Positions 30,584 to 40,155 of a DNA stretch of 64,000 nucleotides are shown in pieces. The stretch is from Maribacter sp. (lineage in GTDB: Bacteria; Bacteroidota; Bacteroidia; Flavobacteriales; Flavobacteriaceae), in assembly GCA_002749285.1 (NCBI GenBank), contig PDPR01000013.1:89623-153622 (forward strand), in the 5' to 3' direction. The first letter of the stretch is position 1. The number at the start of each line of letters is the position of its first letter. The translations under genes and the position numbers were made by a program. The notes below the pieces were generated by a model that made no database searches, was not told the DNA's origin, and worked only from the letters and a program-made list of their open reading frames with translations.

Positions 30584-31372
30584 TTAGAAATCCCTATACC
30601 CTATTTCCAAGGAAACACCACCATCTTCAAAAAAACCCTTTAGCACTTCAACATCCGCATTTGTAATAAAGTGATGCGCTGTTTTATCCATGGAGTTCGA
30701 CAGCAATCCATTCCTCATCAATACTGCCTTGGTCTGTCGTGCCACTGCTTCACCCGAGTCGATGATTTTTATATGGGCAGGCAATATTTTCTTCAGTAAA
30801 GGAATTAAATAGGGATAATGGGTACAGCCCAACACCAAACAATCGATTCCGGCCGAGACCATTGGGTCAAGATATTCCTCCAACAAGGCTCTTGTTTCGG
30901 GCGAACTTGCCTTCCCACTTTCGATCAATGGCACCAAACCCGTTCCAACTTGTTCAAAAATGCGTATTCCTTCGGCATGGTTCCCTGCCGTACTATGAAA
31001 AAGAAGACTGGACAAGGTCCCCTTTGTAGCCAACACCCCTATTTTTCTTGATTTTGATTGCAAAGCTGCCGGTTTTATCGCTGGTTCTATTCCTATAAAG
31101 GGTACCTGGTAATGGCTGCGCAAATAATCTATGCCATTGGTAGTTGCCGTATTGCAGGCCACCACGATCAGCTTACAGCCCTCACCCAATAAAATCTCCG
31201 TATTTTTTATAGATAGTTGGACTATTTCCTCTTTCGTACGGTCCCCATAGGGGGCATTCTTGCTGTCGGCCAGATAAATGGTACTCTCGTGGGGGAGCAA
31301 CGCATTTATTTCCTTCCATATGGATGTACCACCCACGCCAGAATCAAAAATACCAATGGGGTGATCGGCCAT
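30584..31372 (-). CDS. murI: Glutamate racemase
   Basis: IGIFDSGVGGTSIWKEI; VACNTATTNGIDYLR; LGCTHYPYL. Confidence 0.96.
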   Translation of the reverse strand: MADHPIGIFDSGVGGTSIWKEINALLPHESTIYLADSKNAPYGDRTKEEIVQLSIKNTEILLGEGCKLIVVACNTATTNGIDYLRSHYQVPFIGIEPAIKPAALQSKSRKIGVLATKGTLSSLLFHSTAGNHAEGIRIFEQVGTGLVPLIESGKASSPETRALLEEYLDPMVSAGIDCLVLGCTHYPYLIPLLKKILPAHIKIIDSGEAVARQTKAVLMRNGLLSNSMDKTAHHFITNADVEVLKGFFEDGGVSLEIGYRDF

Positions 31373-31384
31373 ATTATTATCTAT

Positions 31385-33067
31385 TTATTCGATAACCTTG
31401 GTTATGGGTACGCCTATATTCCCACTAGGAAAAGCAATTCCCAATAATGCTGATATGGTCGGGGCTATATCTGAAATTTCAGTATGTTCCGTGGTACTCC
31501 CTTTTTGAATGCCACGACCATAAAAAAGCAATGGCACATGGGTGTCATAAACCTGTGGGGAACCGTGGGTGGAACCAGTAACGGAATAATTTGCAACCCC
31601 AGGCCTCAGAACAATGAGGATATCCCCTGAGCGTTTTAAGTTGTAACCATTCTGCAAAATATAAGGAATACCCTGTGTATAATCATTTTCCCACATTTGT
31701 TGGCCCGTATAGACCCTGTCGATATTTTCATATGTCATTAATTCCCTTGCGATTTCCTCCTCAACATCCCCCAATTTCAAATCAAGGTTCCTGACAATAT
31801 CATGGTCGAGGAATATTTGACTGTTTGAACTATTCTCCACTATGTCAGTAGTACCATATTTATATTTCAGGAATTCATTGAATTTTATTTCCTGTTCCTC
31901 CCCTTTTACATAACCCGCAGGCACACGGTGATCCTTCAAATACGCTGGTACATGTATCGCCGCATGGTCCGCGGTCAAGAAAAGGGTATAGTTGTCTTTA
32001 CCTACTTTTTTGTCCAAGGCCTTGAACAATCTGGCCAAATCCCTATCCAACCTTATGTAGGTATCCTGGATCTCCTTCGAATTCACACCGAATTTATGGC
32101 CCACATAATCCGTACTTGAAAAACTCACCGCCAAAAAATCAGTTATTTTATCGGCCCCCAGATTCTCACCATCCAATGCGGCAATAGCAAAATCCGTGGT
32201 AATACTGTTACCATATGGTGTTGCCTTGATCATGTCGAAACCTCCATTGGAGTCCCATAGATTTGGCAGGTCATGAGGAAAAACCGGTGCAACCTCCCCC
32301 TCGAACAACCCTTCGTATCCGTTATTGTCCGAACCACTCTCCAAATAGGTGTTTATATCCTTTAAGGTTACCCATGGTCTTTTATAACCCTCGGCAACAT
32401 TGGAGGCATTGAAATCAATGACCCACTTCGGCAATGCATCCATATAAAATGAACTTGTTATCCAATTGCCCTCATTTTCTCCATAAAACCAAAAAGCCCC
32501 ATTGGCAATATGCCCCCCAGGCAGTACAGAAGCCCTGTCCTTCAGGGCTATGGCAATTGTCTTCCCCCTCATTTGCGTGTGCAAGCGTAATTGATCGGCC
32601 ACAGTAGTCACCATCATTCTATGGGGCGACATCTTACCTGCATCGGAAGCCGTTCCCACAGAATTGTAGGCTTCATCAGCTGCACAATACACCGATACAC
32701 CCAATTCCCTGTCATACCAATTATTGGCTATAATACCATGTGAGGCAGGTGTCGTACCCGTGTATACCGATGCATGTCCCGGACCAGTGTAAGTGGGCGC
32801 ATAATTAAAATGATTGTTCTTACAGTTGAAACCCCCATTGACCAACCTTTTAAAGCCATCATCCCCATAATGGTCCCAAAAACGGGTCAGGTAATCATAA
32901 CGCATTTGATCTACGACTATACCCACGACCAACCTGGGCATAACCCGTAAATGGTCCGAATTCCCAACCTTATCCTCTTTTCCGGACTTTCTTTGACCTA
33001 CGGAATCGAACGTATTAAAAATTAGTGAGATTAGCACTAAAGTAAGGGTAAATCTATTCTTGCTCAT
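31385..33067 (-). CDS. Alkaline phosphatase family protein (PafA-like nucleotide pyrophosphatase/phosphodiesterase fold)
   Basis: VVGIVVDQMRYDYLTRFWDHYGDDGFKRLVNGGFNCKNNHFNYAPTYTGPGHASVYTGTTPASHGI; LTADHAA. Confidence 0.9.
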   Translation of the reverse strand: MSKNRFTLTLVLISLIFNTFDSVGQRKSGKEDKVGNSDHLRVMPRLVVGIVVDQMRYDYLTRFWDHYGDDGFKRLVNGGFNCKNNHFNYAPTYTGPGHASVYTGTTPASHGIIANNWYDRELGVSVYCAADEAYNSVGTASDAGKMSPHRMMVTTVADQLRLHTQMRGKTIAIALKDRASVLPGGHIANGAFWFYGENEGNWITSSFYMDALPKWVIDFNASNVAEGYKRPWVTLKDINTYLESGSDNNGYEGLFEGEVAPVFPHDLPNLWDSNGGFDMIKATPYGNSITTDFAIAALDGENLGADKITDFLAVSFSSTDYVGHKFGVNSKEIQDTYIRLDRDLARLFKALDKKVGKDNYTLFLTADHAAIHVPAYLKDHRVPAGYVKGEEQEIKFNEFLKYKYGTTDIVENSSNSQIFLDHDIVRNLDLKLGDVEEEIARELMTYENIDRVYTGQQMWENDYTQGIPYILQNGYNLKRSGDILIVLRPGVANYSVTGSTHGSPQVYDTHVPLLFYGRGIQKGSTTEHTEISDIAPTISALLGIAFPSGNIGVPITKVIE

Positions 33068-33183
33068 CATTTTATGAAATATTGATACTGCAAAAATATA
33101 TAAATAAACCCTTAAAAGATTAAATGAATGCCAAAAGACATCCATAATTCCTATTTTTACAATTACTAAGTTTATCCCATTCT

Positions 33184-33924
33184 ATGAATTACCTAGCATC
33201 AATCGGTAGTTATGCAATAATGATCAAGGAGGTTTTCAAAAAACCTACGAAATGGCGTATAATGAAGTCTTTGATCCTCAAGGAAATAGACGAACTCATC
33301 TATGGTTCATTGGGCATTTTGATATTCCTCTCCTTTTTTATTGGCGGTGTTGTCGCCATACAAACAGCATTGAACATTACCAGTGAGCTCATTCCCAAAA
33401 AATTAGTGGGTTTTGCTACCCGGCAATCCATTATTCTGGAATTCGCCCCAACTTTCTGCTCGATTATCATGGCTGGCAAGGTAGGTTCCTATATTACCAG
33501 TAGTATCGGTACCATGAGGGTCACCGAACAAATCGATGCCTTGGAGGTCATGGGTATAAATGCCTTGAACTATCTGGTATTCCCAAAGATAATCGCCTTA
33601 TTGCTCTACCCTTTCACCATTGCCATAGCCATGTATGTCGGTGTTTTCGGTGGATGGACCGCAGGTGTTTTCGGGGGTTTCAGTACAAGTGCCGATTTTA
33701 TCGAAGGGGTACAGTTGGATTTTATCCCTTTTCATGTCACCTATGCTTTTATTAAAACCTTGATATTCGCATTTGTTTTGGCAACCATTCCTTCTTATCA
33801 TGGTTTTTATATGAAAGGCGGGGCACTTGAGGTTGGAAAGGCCTCCACAACTTCCTTTGTATGGACAAGTGTGGTCATCATTATCTTAAATTATATTCTA
33901 ACACAACTTTTATTGGGCCAATGA
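33184..33924 (+). CDS. MlaE-family ABC transporter permease
   Basis: SFFIGGVVAIQTALN...FAPTFCSIIMAGKVGSYITSSIGTMRVTEQIDALEVMGINALNYLVFPKIIALL. Confidence 0.93.
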   Translation: MNYLASIGSYAIMIKEVFKKPTKWRIMKSLILKEIDELIYGSLGILIFLSFFIGGVVAIQTALNITSELIPKKLVGFATRQSIILEFAPTFCSIIMAGKVGSYITSSIGTMRVTEQIDALEVMGINALNYLVFPKIIALLLYPFTIAIAMYVGVFGGWTAGVFGGFSTSADFIEGVQLDFIPFHVTYAFIKTLIFAFVLATIPSYHGFYMKGGALEVGKASTTSFVWTSVVIIILNYILTQLLLGQ

Positions 33925-34691
33925 TCGAAGTAAAGGACATATATAAATCTTTTGATGGGACCACCCAAATATTAAGGGGTATCAGCACTGTCTTTGACAA
34001 AGGCAAGACCAACTTGATCATTGGACAAAGCGGCTCGGGAAAGACCGTATTCCTTAAATGCCTTTTGGGGCTCTTTAGCCCGGACAAGGGATCCATTAGC
34101 CATGATGGTAGAATTTACTCAAAACTGTCGCCTCGCGAACAACGAGACCTTAGACAGGACATGGGAATGGTATTCCAAGGAAGTGCACTTTTCGACTCGA
34201 TGACCGTAGAGGGCAATGTGATGTTTCCGTTGGAGATGTTCACGAACCAATCCCAATCGGAAATGCAAGATCGTGCCGATTTTGTACTAAAAAGGGTAAA
34301 CCTTGGCAATGCCCACAAAAAATATCCCTCTGAAATATCGGGCGGAATGCAAAAACGGGTAGCCATTGCCAGGGCCATTGTCATGAACCCCAAATATCTT
34401 TTCTGCGACGAGCCCAATTCTGGATTAGACCCAAGAACGGCCATAGTAATCGACAACCTCATTCACGAAATCACCTTGGAATACGATATCACCACGGTCA
34501 TAAACACCCATGACATGAACTCCGTCATGGAAATCGGCGAAAAAATAATCTTCCTGAAAAATGGAATCAAGGAGTGGGAAGGCACCAAGGAAGACTTCTT
34601 CAAAACGGATAATGAGGCAGTGATCAATTTTGCGTATTCCTCCGAACTGTTCAAAAAAGTACGGCAAATGTATATCGAAGAGCGTAATTAA
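33921..34691 (+). CDS. MlaF-like ABC transporter ATP-binding protein
   Basis: MIEVKDIYKSFDGTTQILRGISTVF; Walker A GQSGSGKTVFLK; SGGMQKRVAIARAI; ATGA overlap with the permease. Confidence 0.94.
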   Translation: MIEVKDIYKSFDGTTQILRGISTVFDKGKTNLIIGQSGSGKTVFLKCLLGLFSPDKGSISHDGRIYSKLSPREQRDLRQDMGMVFQGSALFDSMTVEGNVMFPLEMFTNQSQSEMQDRADFVLKRVNLGNAHKKYPSEISGGMQKRVAIARAIVMNPKYLFCDEPNSGLDPRTAIVIDNLIHEITLEYDITTVINTHDMNSVMEIGEKIIFLKNGIKEWEGTKEDFFKTDNEAVINFAYSSELFKKVRQMYIEERN

Positions 34692-36154
34692 TCCTGAACG
34701 ATCTCTTTGATCTGGATCCTATTGTCCTTTAACCTTAATTTCAGCCAGGCATGTAATTTTTTAGTATCCTCAACGGCCTGGGCCCTCTTGGCATCCCTTT
34801 TCCATTTCACTTCAAAGATAGGTATGGTATCCATCTTATTGAAATCGGTCTGGATGGTAGGTGAAAAACCAAGCGATTCCAAATTCGTATAATTCGTTTT
34901 CGCCTCGGCACTCACATCGGCAAAAGGGATGGACAGTCGAACCAATTTCCCCAGTTCCTCTTCCAGCAACCTAATACGGGTATCTTTATCCTCCAGCTCG
35001 ATTTTCTGGGTCTCATACAATTGATCCACGTATTTGAGCTGGTCCAATTGCTCATTTTTTGCACCTTGTATTATATGCAGTTCTGTATCTTTCAACCTGT
35101 CAAAACTATCTTCGTCCTCTTTTTGCTTGTTCCAAGTGGCAATGACATTATCGGGTATGGTCTCGTTCCCCATGAACACCAATTCAATATACGGGTTTTC
35201 ACCCCTATTGAATTCAATATCCGTAAAGTCGTCCATAAACCGTCCCGAACCCTTAAATTGGTATGGTGCCACTTTTTCCTCGACGAAACGTTGTGCCTGT
35301 TTTCTGAACAAGGATTCCTGAAGGGCATCCCAGAAGGCAATCCCTGCCGGTACCATTACCAAGAGCGCGAAAAGGGAAGCTACCCTGCCGATAAGCCTTC
35401 GCCTTTTGGAATTGACATAACGCACCATCGGGAAACGCAATAGTTTCAGTACCAAAAAGGTTGCCAAAGCGATAAAAATGGTATTGATACTGAATAAGTA
35501 CATTGCTCCCCTGGCATATTCATAATTACCAATAGCCAAACCAAAACCTACTGTGCACAGAGGTGGCATTAATGCCGTCGCAATAGCCACACCGAAGATG
35601 ACAGAGGCTATGGTTCCTTTCTTCGCCCTGGCAATAACAAGGGCAAGCCCCCCAAAAAAGGCAATCAGGACATCACGGATATCAGGGGCCGTCCGTGCCA
35701 AAAGCTCCGAAGATTCATCACGCAATGGGAATATGGCAAAAAACAAATAGGCCGTCAACACGCTCAATACGACCATAACGGCAAAATTCTTTAAAGACCT
35801 ACGCAAGGTATCCACGTCATTTACCGCCAATGAAAGACCAATACCCAATATGGGACCCATTAAGGGGGATATCAACATGGCACCAATAACAACAGCTGTT
35901 GAATTGGCATTAAGTCCTATCGAAGCGATAAAGATGGAACAGATCAAAATCCATGAGGTATGCCCCTTAAAAGGGATATCGGCAATAATAGCTTCCTTGG
36001 TAGCCTCCTGATCGGTATTGCCGCGAATATCCAAAAGTTCAGAAAGGAACTTTCTCGTACTCCCGAACAAACCTTGAATATCCTTTTTTACCTCCTCCCC
36101 ACTATCGGTCTGATTAGGGGGGGTATTTTTGTCCTCATTTAAATTTTCAACCAT
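34688..36154 (-). CDS. DUF389 domain-containing membrane protein
   Basis: GANSTAVVIGAMLISPLMGPILGIGLSLAVND; multiple TMs followed by a cytosolic C-terminal region. Confidence 0.9.
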   Translation of the reverse strand: MVENLNEDKNTPPNQTDSGEEVKKDIQGLFGSTRKFLSELLDIRGNTDQEATKEAIIADIPFKGHTSWILICSIFIASIGLNANSTAVVIGAMLISPLMGPILGIGLSLAVNDVDTLRRSLKNFAVMVVLSVLTAYLFFAIFPLRDESSELLARTAPDIRDVLIAFFGGLALVIARAKKGTIASVIFGVAIATALMPPLCTVGFGLAIGNYEYARGAMYLFSINTIFIALATFLVLKLLRFPMVRYVNSKRRRLIGRVASLFALLVMVPAGIAFWDALQESLFRKQAQRFVEEKVAPYQFKGSGRFMDDFTDIEFNRGENPYIELVFMGNETIPDNVIATWNKQKEDEDSFDRLKDTELHIIQGAKNEQLDQLKYVDQLYETQKIELEDKDTRIRLLEEELGKLVRLSIPFADVSAEAKTNYTNLESLGFSPTIQTDFNKMDTIPIFEVKWKRDAKRAQAVEDTKKLHAWLKLRLKDNRIQIKEIVQD

Positions 36155-36156
36155 AA

Positions 36157-37236
36157 TCAAGCATACTTGTCACCAAACTTTTCCTTGACCTTTGTCAATA
36201 CCTGTTTTATATCCTGTTCTTTGGACCTTGGATAGATCAATAGCACTTCCTCCTTGTCGACAATAATGTAATCCTCGAGTCCATCGACGACTACAATCTT
36301 GTCCTTTGGGGAACGGATCATATTGCCATGGGCATCCTGACCCAGCAATTTACTATTGACCACGGCATTTTCATCAACATCCTTATCCAACTTATCGTAT
36401 AAGGAACCCCAAGTCCCTAGATCGTTCCAATCAAAAGTGGCAGGCCGAACATAGATTGACTTGGACTGTTCCAATATAGCATAATCTATAGATATATTTT
36501 CGGCCTTTGGGTAATTCTCTTTTATAAATTCCTTTTCACTTGGTGTGTTATAATCGGCTATCCCGGATCTGAACAATCCATATTGTTTCGGCTGATGGTT
36601 TTGAAAGGCCTTCACTATACTACTGACGCTCCACATGAATATACCCGCATTCCATAGGAAGTTCCCCTGTGCCAAAAACCCCTTGGCAGTCTCATAGTCC
36701 GGTTTTTCCCTAAATTGATGGACCTTTTTAAGGTTGGAAGTATCTTTTCCCTCAAATTCAATATACCCAAAGCCGGTATTGGGAAATGTGGGTACGATTC
36801 CCAAAGCACAAAGGACTTCCTCTTTTTCGCACTTATCAAAACACTCAATAACATCATTCGCAAAAGCATCCTCATCTTCGATCCAATGATCACTGGGTGC
36901 CACGACCATAACACCATTCGGGTTCATTTTTTGAATCTTCATAGCAGCATATAAAATACAGGGTGCCGTATTGCGCATTGCCGGTTCCAGAACAACCTGT
37001 TCCTGTTTTACCATGGGTAGTTGCTCCAAGACCAGACCGTTATACCGCTCATTGGTCAGGATCAGGATATTCCCTGTTGGTATAAATCTATTTAGACGTT
37101 GAAAAGTCTTCTGTATAAGGGTCTGCCCAGTACCCAGCATATCGTGGAACTGTTTGGGGTCCTCAGTGGTACTTATCGGCCAAAAACGGGAACCTACCCC
37201 TCCTGCCATTAAAACCGCATAATAATTCTTGTTCAT
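36157..37236 (-). CDS. Mannose-1-phosphate guanylyltransferase
   Basis: NYYAVLMAGGVGSRFWPISTTEDPKQFHDMLG; VVAPSDHWIEDEDAF; NTGFGYIEF. Confidence 0.94.
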   Translation of the reverse strand: MNKNYYAVLMAGGVGSRFWPISTTEDPKQFHDMLGTGQTLIQKTFQRLNRFIPTGNILILTNERYNGLVLEQLPMVKQEQVVLEPAMRNTAPCILYAAMKIQKMNPNGVMVVAPSDHWIEDEDAFANDVIECFDKCEKEEVLCALGIVPTFPNTGFGYIEFEGKDTSNLKKVHQFREKPDYETAKGFLAQGNFLWNAGIFMWSVSSIVKAFQNHQPKQYGLFRSGIADYNTPSEKEFIKENYPKAENISIDYAILEQSKSIYVRPATFDWNDLGTWGSLYDKLDKDVDENAVVNSKLLGQDAHGNMIRSPKDKIVVVDGLEDYIIVDKEEVLLIYPRSKEQDIKQVLTKVKEKFGDKYA

Positions 37237-37247
37237 GTTCCAATCTT

Positions 37248-37847
37248 TTATTTTATTAATTCTACTTCGGCATTAGGCTGGAACAGATAAACCTTCCCCG
37301 ATGCCACCTCGATACATTCGTAGCGTTTAACCCTCTTATTCCCTTTTTTGAAAATTTTATCGTTATATGTACGAAAAACACCACCCAAAGGCAATTCGAA
37401 AATATAGGTTTTATCAGAATGTTGTGGGTCATATTGTTTTAAGGCCAATGACAAAATAGCGTCAGTATCACTACTTGCCTTGGGGTTCTTAAAATGTCTT
37501 GCCAAAATAGGTAGAAGTTTTGAGGGAAAGACCTCGGGCCTAATAAAGGGCAACATGAGATATTGAAAAGTTTTTTTCCACTCCGATCCGTGGGGCTTGA
37601 TATTCCTTCCGTATTGCTCAAAAGCGGTCAAATGGGCTATTTCATGTATCAATGTAATCAAGAAACGATATTTGTTCAAAGTTGAATTGATCGTAATCTG
37701 ATGCAGTCCATTTGGTAATCGACGATAATCCCCATGACGTGTGACCCTTGTATTTACGATCTTGAGATTTACCCCAGAGGCCTTTATCAATTCCAAACAT
37801 GGTGCTACCGCCCTTTCCGGCAAATATTTTAGAAGAATACCATCCAT
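37248..37847 (-). CDS. SprT-like domain protein
   Basis: ITLIHEIAHLTAFEQYGRNIKPHGSEWKKTFQYLM HExxH; ATG at 37847. Confidence 0.87.
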   Translation of the reverse strand: MDGILLKYLPERAVAPCLELIKASGVNLKIVNTRVTRHGDYRRLPNGLHQITINSTLNKYRFLITLIHEIAHLTAFEQYGRNIKPHGSEWKKTFQYLMLPFIRPEVFPSKLLPILARHFKNPKASSDTDAILSLALKQYDPQHSDKTYIFELPLGGVFRTYNDKIFKKGNKRVKRYECIEVASGKVYLFQPNAEVELIK

Positions 37848-37954
37848 TGTCACAAAAATAAGGTTTTTAGGGATTTATTGATATTGCCCAAAGACATTTG
37901 CCAAAACATAACACAAAATATAGTACTTTGGCCTGTTCGAATATTCCTATTGAT

Positions 37955-38305
37955 ATGTCCAAACCCATTTATCGTGTTTATGTCATAGAATTGTCAAAAA
38001 GGGTCTTCACTGAAAATGCAAGGTTCAGGGCAGCCAATCCCCAGTTCAATGGAGTGCTGCAATGCCTTTATGTGGGCATGAGCAGCAAGACCCCGAAAGA
38101 ACGTTTTGAACAACACAAAACGGGGTTTAGAAATAAAAAAGGCCATAAACTCTCTTCCAATATCGTTGAAAAATACGGCATGTACCTACGGCCTAGCCTC
38201 TATAATCACTTAGCTCCCCTAAACTCCAGGGACGAGGTCCTTAAACTGGAGGAGGCCCTAGCCTTGGAACTACGTAGGAAACATTATGCGGTATGGTATA
38301 ATTAA
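37955..38305 (+). CDS. GIY-YIG-like small protein
   Basis: YRVYVIELSKRVF...LQCLYVGMSSKTPKERFEQHKTGFRNKKG...LEEALALELRRKHYAVWYN. Confidence 0.72.
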   Translation: MSKPIYRVYVIELSKRVFTENARFRAANPQFNGVLQCLYVGMSSKTPKERFEQHKTGFRNKKGHKLSSNIVEKYGMYLRPSLYNHLAPLNSRDEVLKLEEALALELRRKHYAVWYN

Positions 38306-38340
38306 CTGGGAAAGTGTTCGTTTTGTTTGCCTGTCCGAAC

Positions 38341-39021
38341 CTAAGGCGTACTATTACTTACCTGTAGCAATTTGCCATTGAACATTTTATGTCCGTTCAA
38401 GGCAAAGTCCTTAATATATTTACCCATTTCCGATGCTGTGACCGGGGCCTCATACCCTGGAAAGGCCTCTTCCAACATTTCTGTCTGTACGGCCCCTAAG
38501 GCCAATACATTGAAAGACGGACCTGTTTCCTTGAACTCCTCGGCCCATAGTTCGGTCAACGTAATCACGGCTCCTTTACTTGAACTGTATGCCGACAATC
38601 CTGGGAACTTCATGCTGCCTTGCACCCCTCCCATCGAACTTATGGTAACCACATGTCCGTTTTTTGACATCTTGGGCACAACCAACTTGGTAAGGTTGGC
38701 AACCCCAAAGACATTTACCCGGTACACGGACTCAAATTCCGAGGCACTGGTTTCCAAAAAAGGTTTATTAAGCAAGCTGCCCGCATTGTTGACCAAGACA
38801 TCGACCGTTTTCCAATGGGATTCCAAATATGCCCCAACCTTTTTCAAATCCTCTTCCTCTGTAATATCAAAAGGAAATGAGTCGATATTCTTATGCTTCA
38901 ACCGGGAAACTATCTCCCCGTTCCGGGATAAGGCCAATACATTATGCCCCTCATTGGCAAAAAGCTGTACCATTTCAAAACCTATACCCCTACTAGTGCC
39001 GGTAACGATTATGTTTGCCAT
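38341..39021 (-). CDS. SDR family NAD(P)-dependent oxidoreductase
   Basis: NIIVTGTSRGIGFEMVQLF; VLVNNAGSLL; YSSSKGAV. Confidence 0.93.
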   Translation of the reverse strand: MANIIVTGTSRGIGFEMVQLFANEGHNVLALSRNGEIVSRLKHKNIDSFPFDITEEEDLKKVGAYLESHWKTVDVLVNNAGSLLNKPFLETSASEFESVYRVNVFGVANLTKLVVPKMSKNGHVVTISSMGGVQGSMKFPGLSAYSSSKGAVITLTELWAEEFKETGPSFNVLALGAVQTEMLEEAFPGYEAPVTASEMGKYIKDFALNGHKMFNGKLLQVSNSTP

Positions 39022-40073
39022 CAGTTGTATTTTATTTCCTGTTCAGTTGCATTGGCTATACCTTCCACAACAGGAATGAATGTGTTTATCAAAATAGCCA
39101 TATGGTCAAAATCCATTTCGGAAACCTCATCACCTACTTTATGATAATGGTCGAAATTGGTGAAGTCAAAAGTCGAGAACGTTTGGGAAGGAACATTGAA
39201 CTCCTTATGAAAAGGGAAATTATCCGATCGCATGAATAGATTGAACTCCTTGGCAGAAGGCAGGAACCCAACTGCATTACCATGGGCATACCTATTACAG
39301 ACCTCGGCCATATTGGATTCCTGATAGCCTGTTACATAGGCCAAATAACCCTTTCCTTTCATTGGCACTCCCACCATTTCAAAATTCAACATCGTATAAA
39401 GGTTGAAATCCTTTTCTTTTAACCGCTTGGCCAAATGGCCGGAGCCCAACAATCCTTTTTCCTCTGCGGTAAAAAAGGCAAAGACCAGACTTCTTTTATT
39501 TGTCCCAGCTTTCCCAAAATAACGCAGCATTTCCAATACCGTAGTGGTTCCCGAGGCATTGTCATTGGCCCCATTTGCTATAGCATCGCCATTAACAGGG
39601 GTTGATGTGCCGATATGATCGTAATGGGCACCGACCAACACAAATTCATCTTTCAAGTCCGGGTCAGTGCCTTCCAAGACCCCGACAATATTATAAGTGG
39701 GTTCGCCAAAACTGTCAAGGGTATCCCGAAAGGTACTAAACAAGGGCTGTATACCATTCTTTGTTAAAACACCTTCGATATATTGTGCGGCTTTTTCAAT
39801 ACCGGGACTGCCCGGTTCCCTTCCGTTCAGTTCATCAGATGCCAAAAAGCCCATGATCTTACCCACTTTTTTCTTGTTTGAGAATTCTAGACCAGGGAAA
39901 GTGGCTTGGGAATCCACAGCCTCCCCCCCATTAGCGGACACCCCATCATTTGCAATGCTCCCTTTTACACCGGATGGCCCATTGGGCCCCTCTGGGTATC
40001 CATTCGATTTTGATTGTGTGGCACCACAACCAACAAGTAGCAATAAAAAGACAAACAAAATATTTTTTTTCAT
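39021..40073 (-). CDS. M28 family metallopeptidase, predicted lipoprotein
   Basis: LLLLVGCG lipobox; FVLVGAHYDHIG; NGANDNASGTTTVLEMLRYF; FFTAEEKGLLGS. Confidence 0.92.
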   Translation of the reverse strand: MKKNILFVFLLLLVGCGATQSKSNGYPEGPNGPSGVKGSIANDGVSANGGEAVDSQATFPGLEFSNKKKVGKIMGFLASDELNGREPGSPGIEKAAQYIEGVLTKNGIQPLFSTFRDTLDSFGEPTYNIVGVLEGTDPDLKDEFVLVGAHYDHIGTSTPVNGDAIANGANDNASGTTTVLEMLRYFGKAGTNKRSLVFAFFTAEEKGLLGSGHLAKRLKEKDFNLYTMLNFEMVGVPMKGKGYLAYVTGYQESNMAEVCNRYAHGNAVGFLPSAKEFNLFMRSDNFPFHKEFNVPSQTFSTFDFTNFDHYHKVGDEVSEMDFDHMAILINTFIPVVEGIANATEQEIKYN

Positions 40074-40103
40074 GGAACACGGATTATGCCTTAAAGATAA
40101 AAA

Positions 40104-40124
40104 AACATCCGCCGATGGCGGATG
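40104..40124 (-). terminator. Terminator downstream of the E2 gene
   Basis: GCATCCGCC-ATC-GGCGGATG followed by TTTTTTT on the minus strand. Confidence 0.7.
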
Positions 40125-40155
40125 CTAAAATCTTATAAAATTTTGAAATGTTCGA

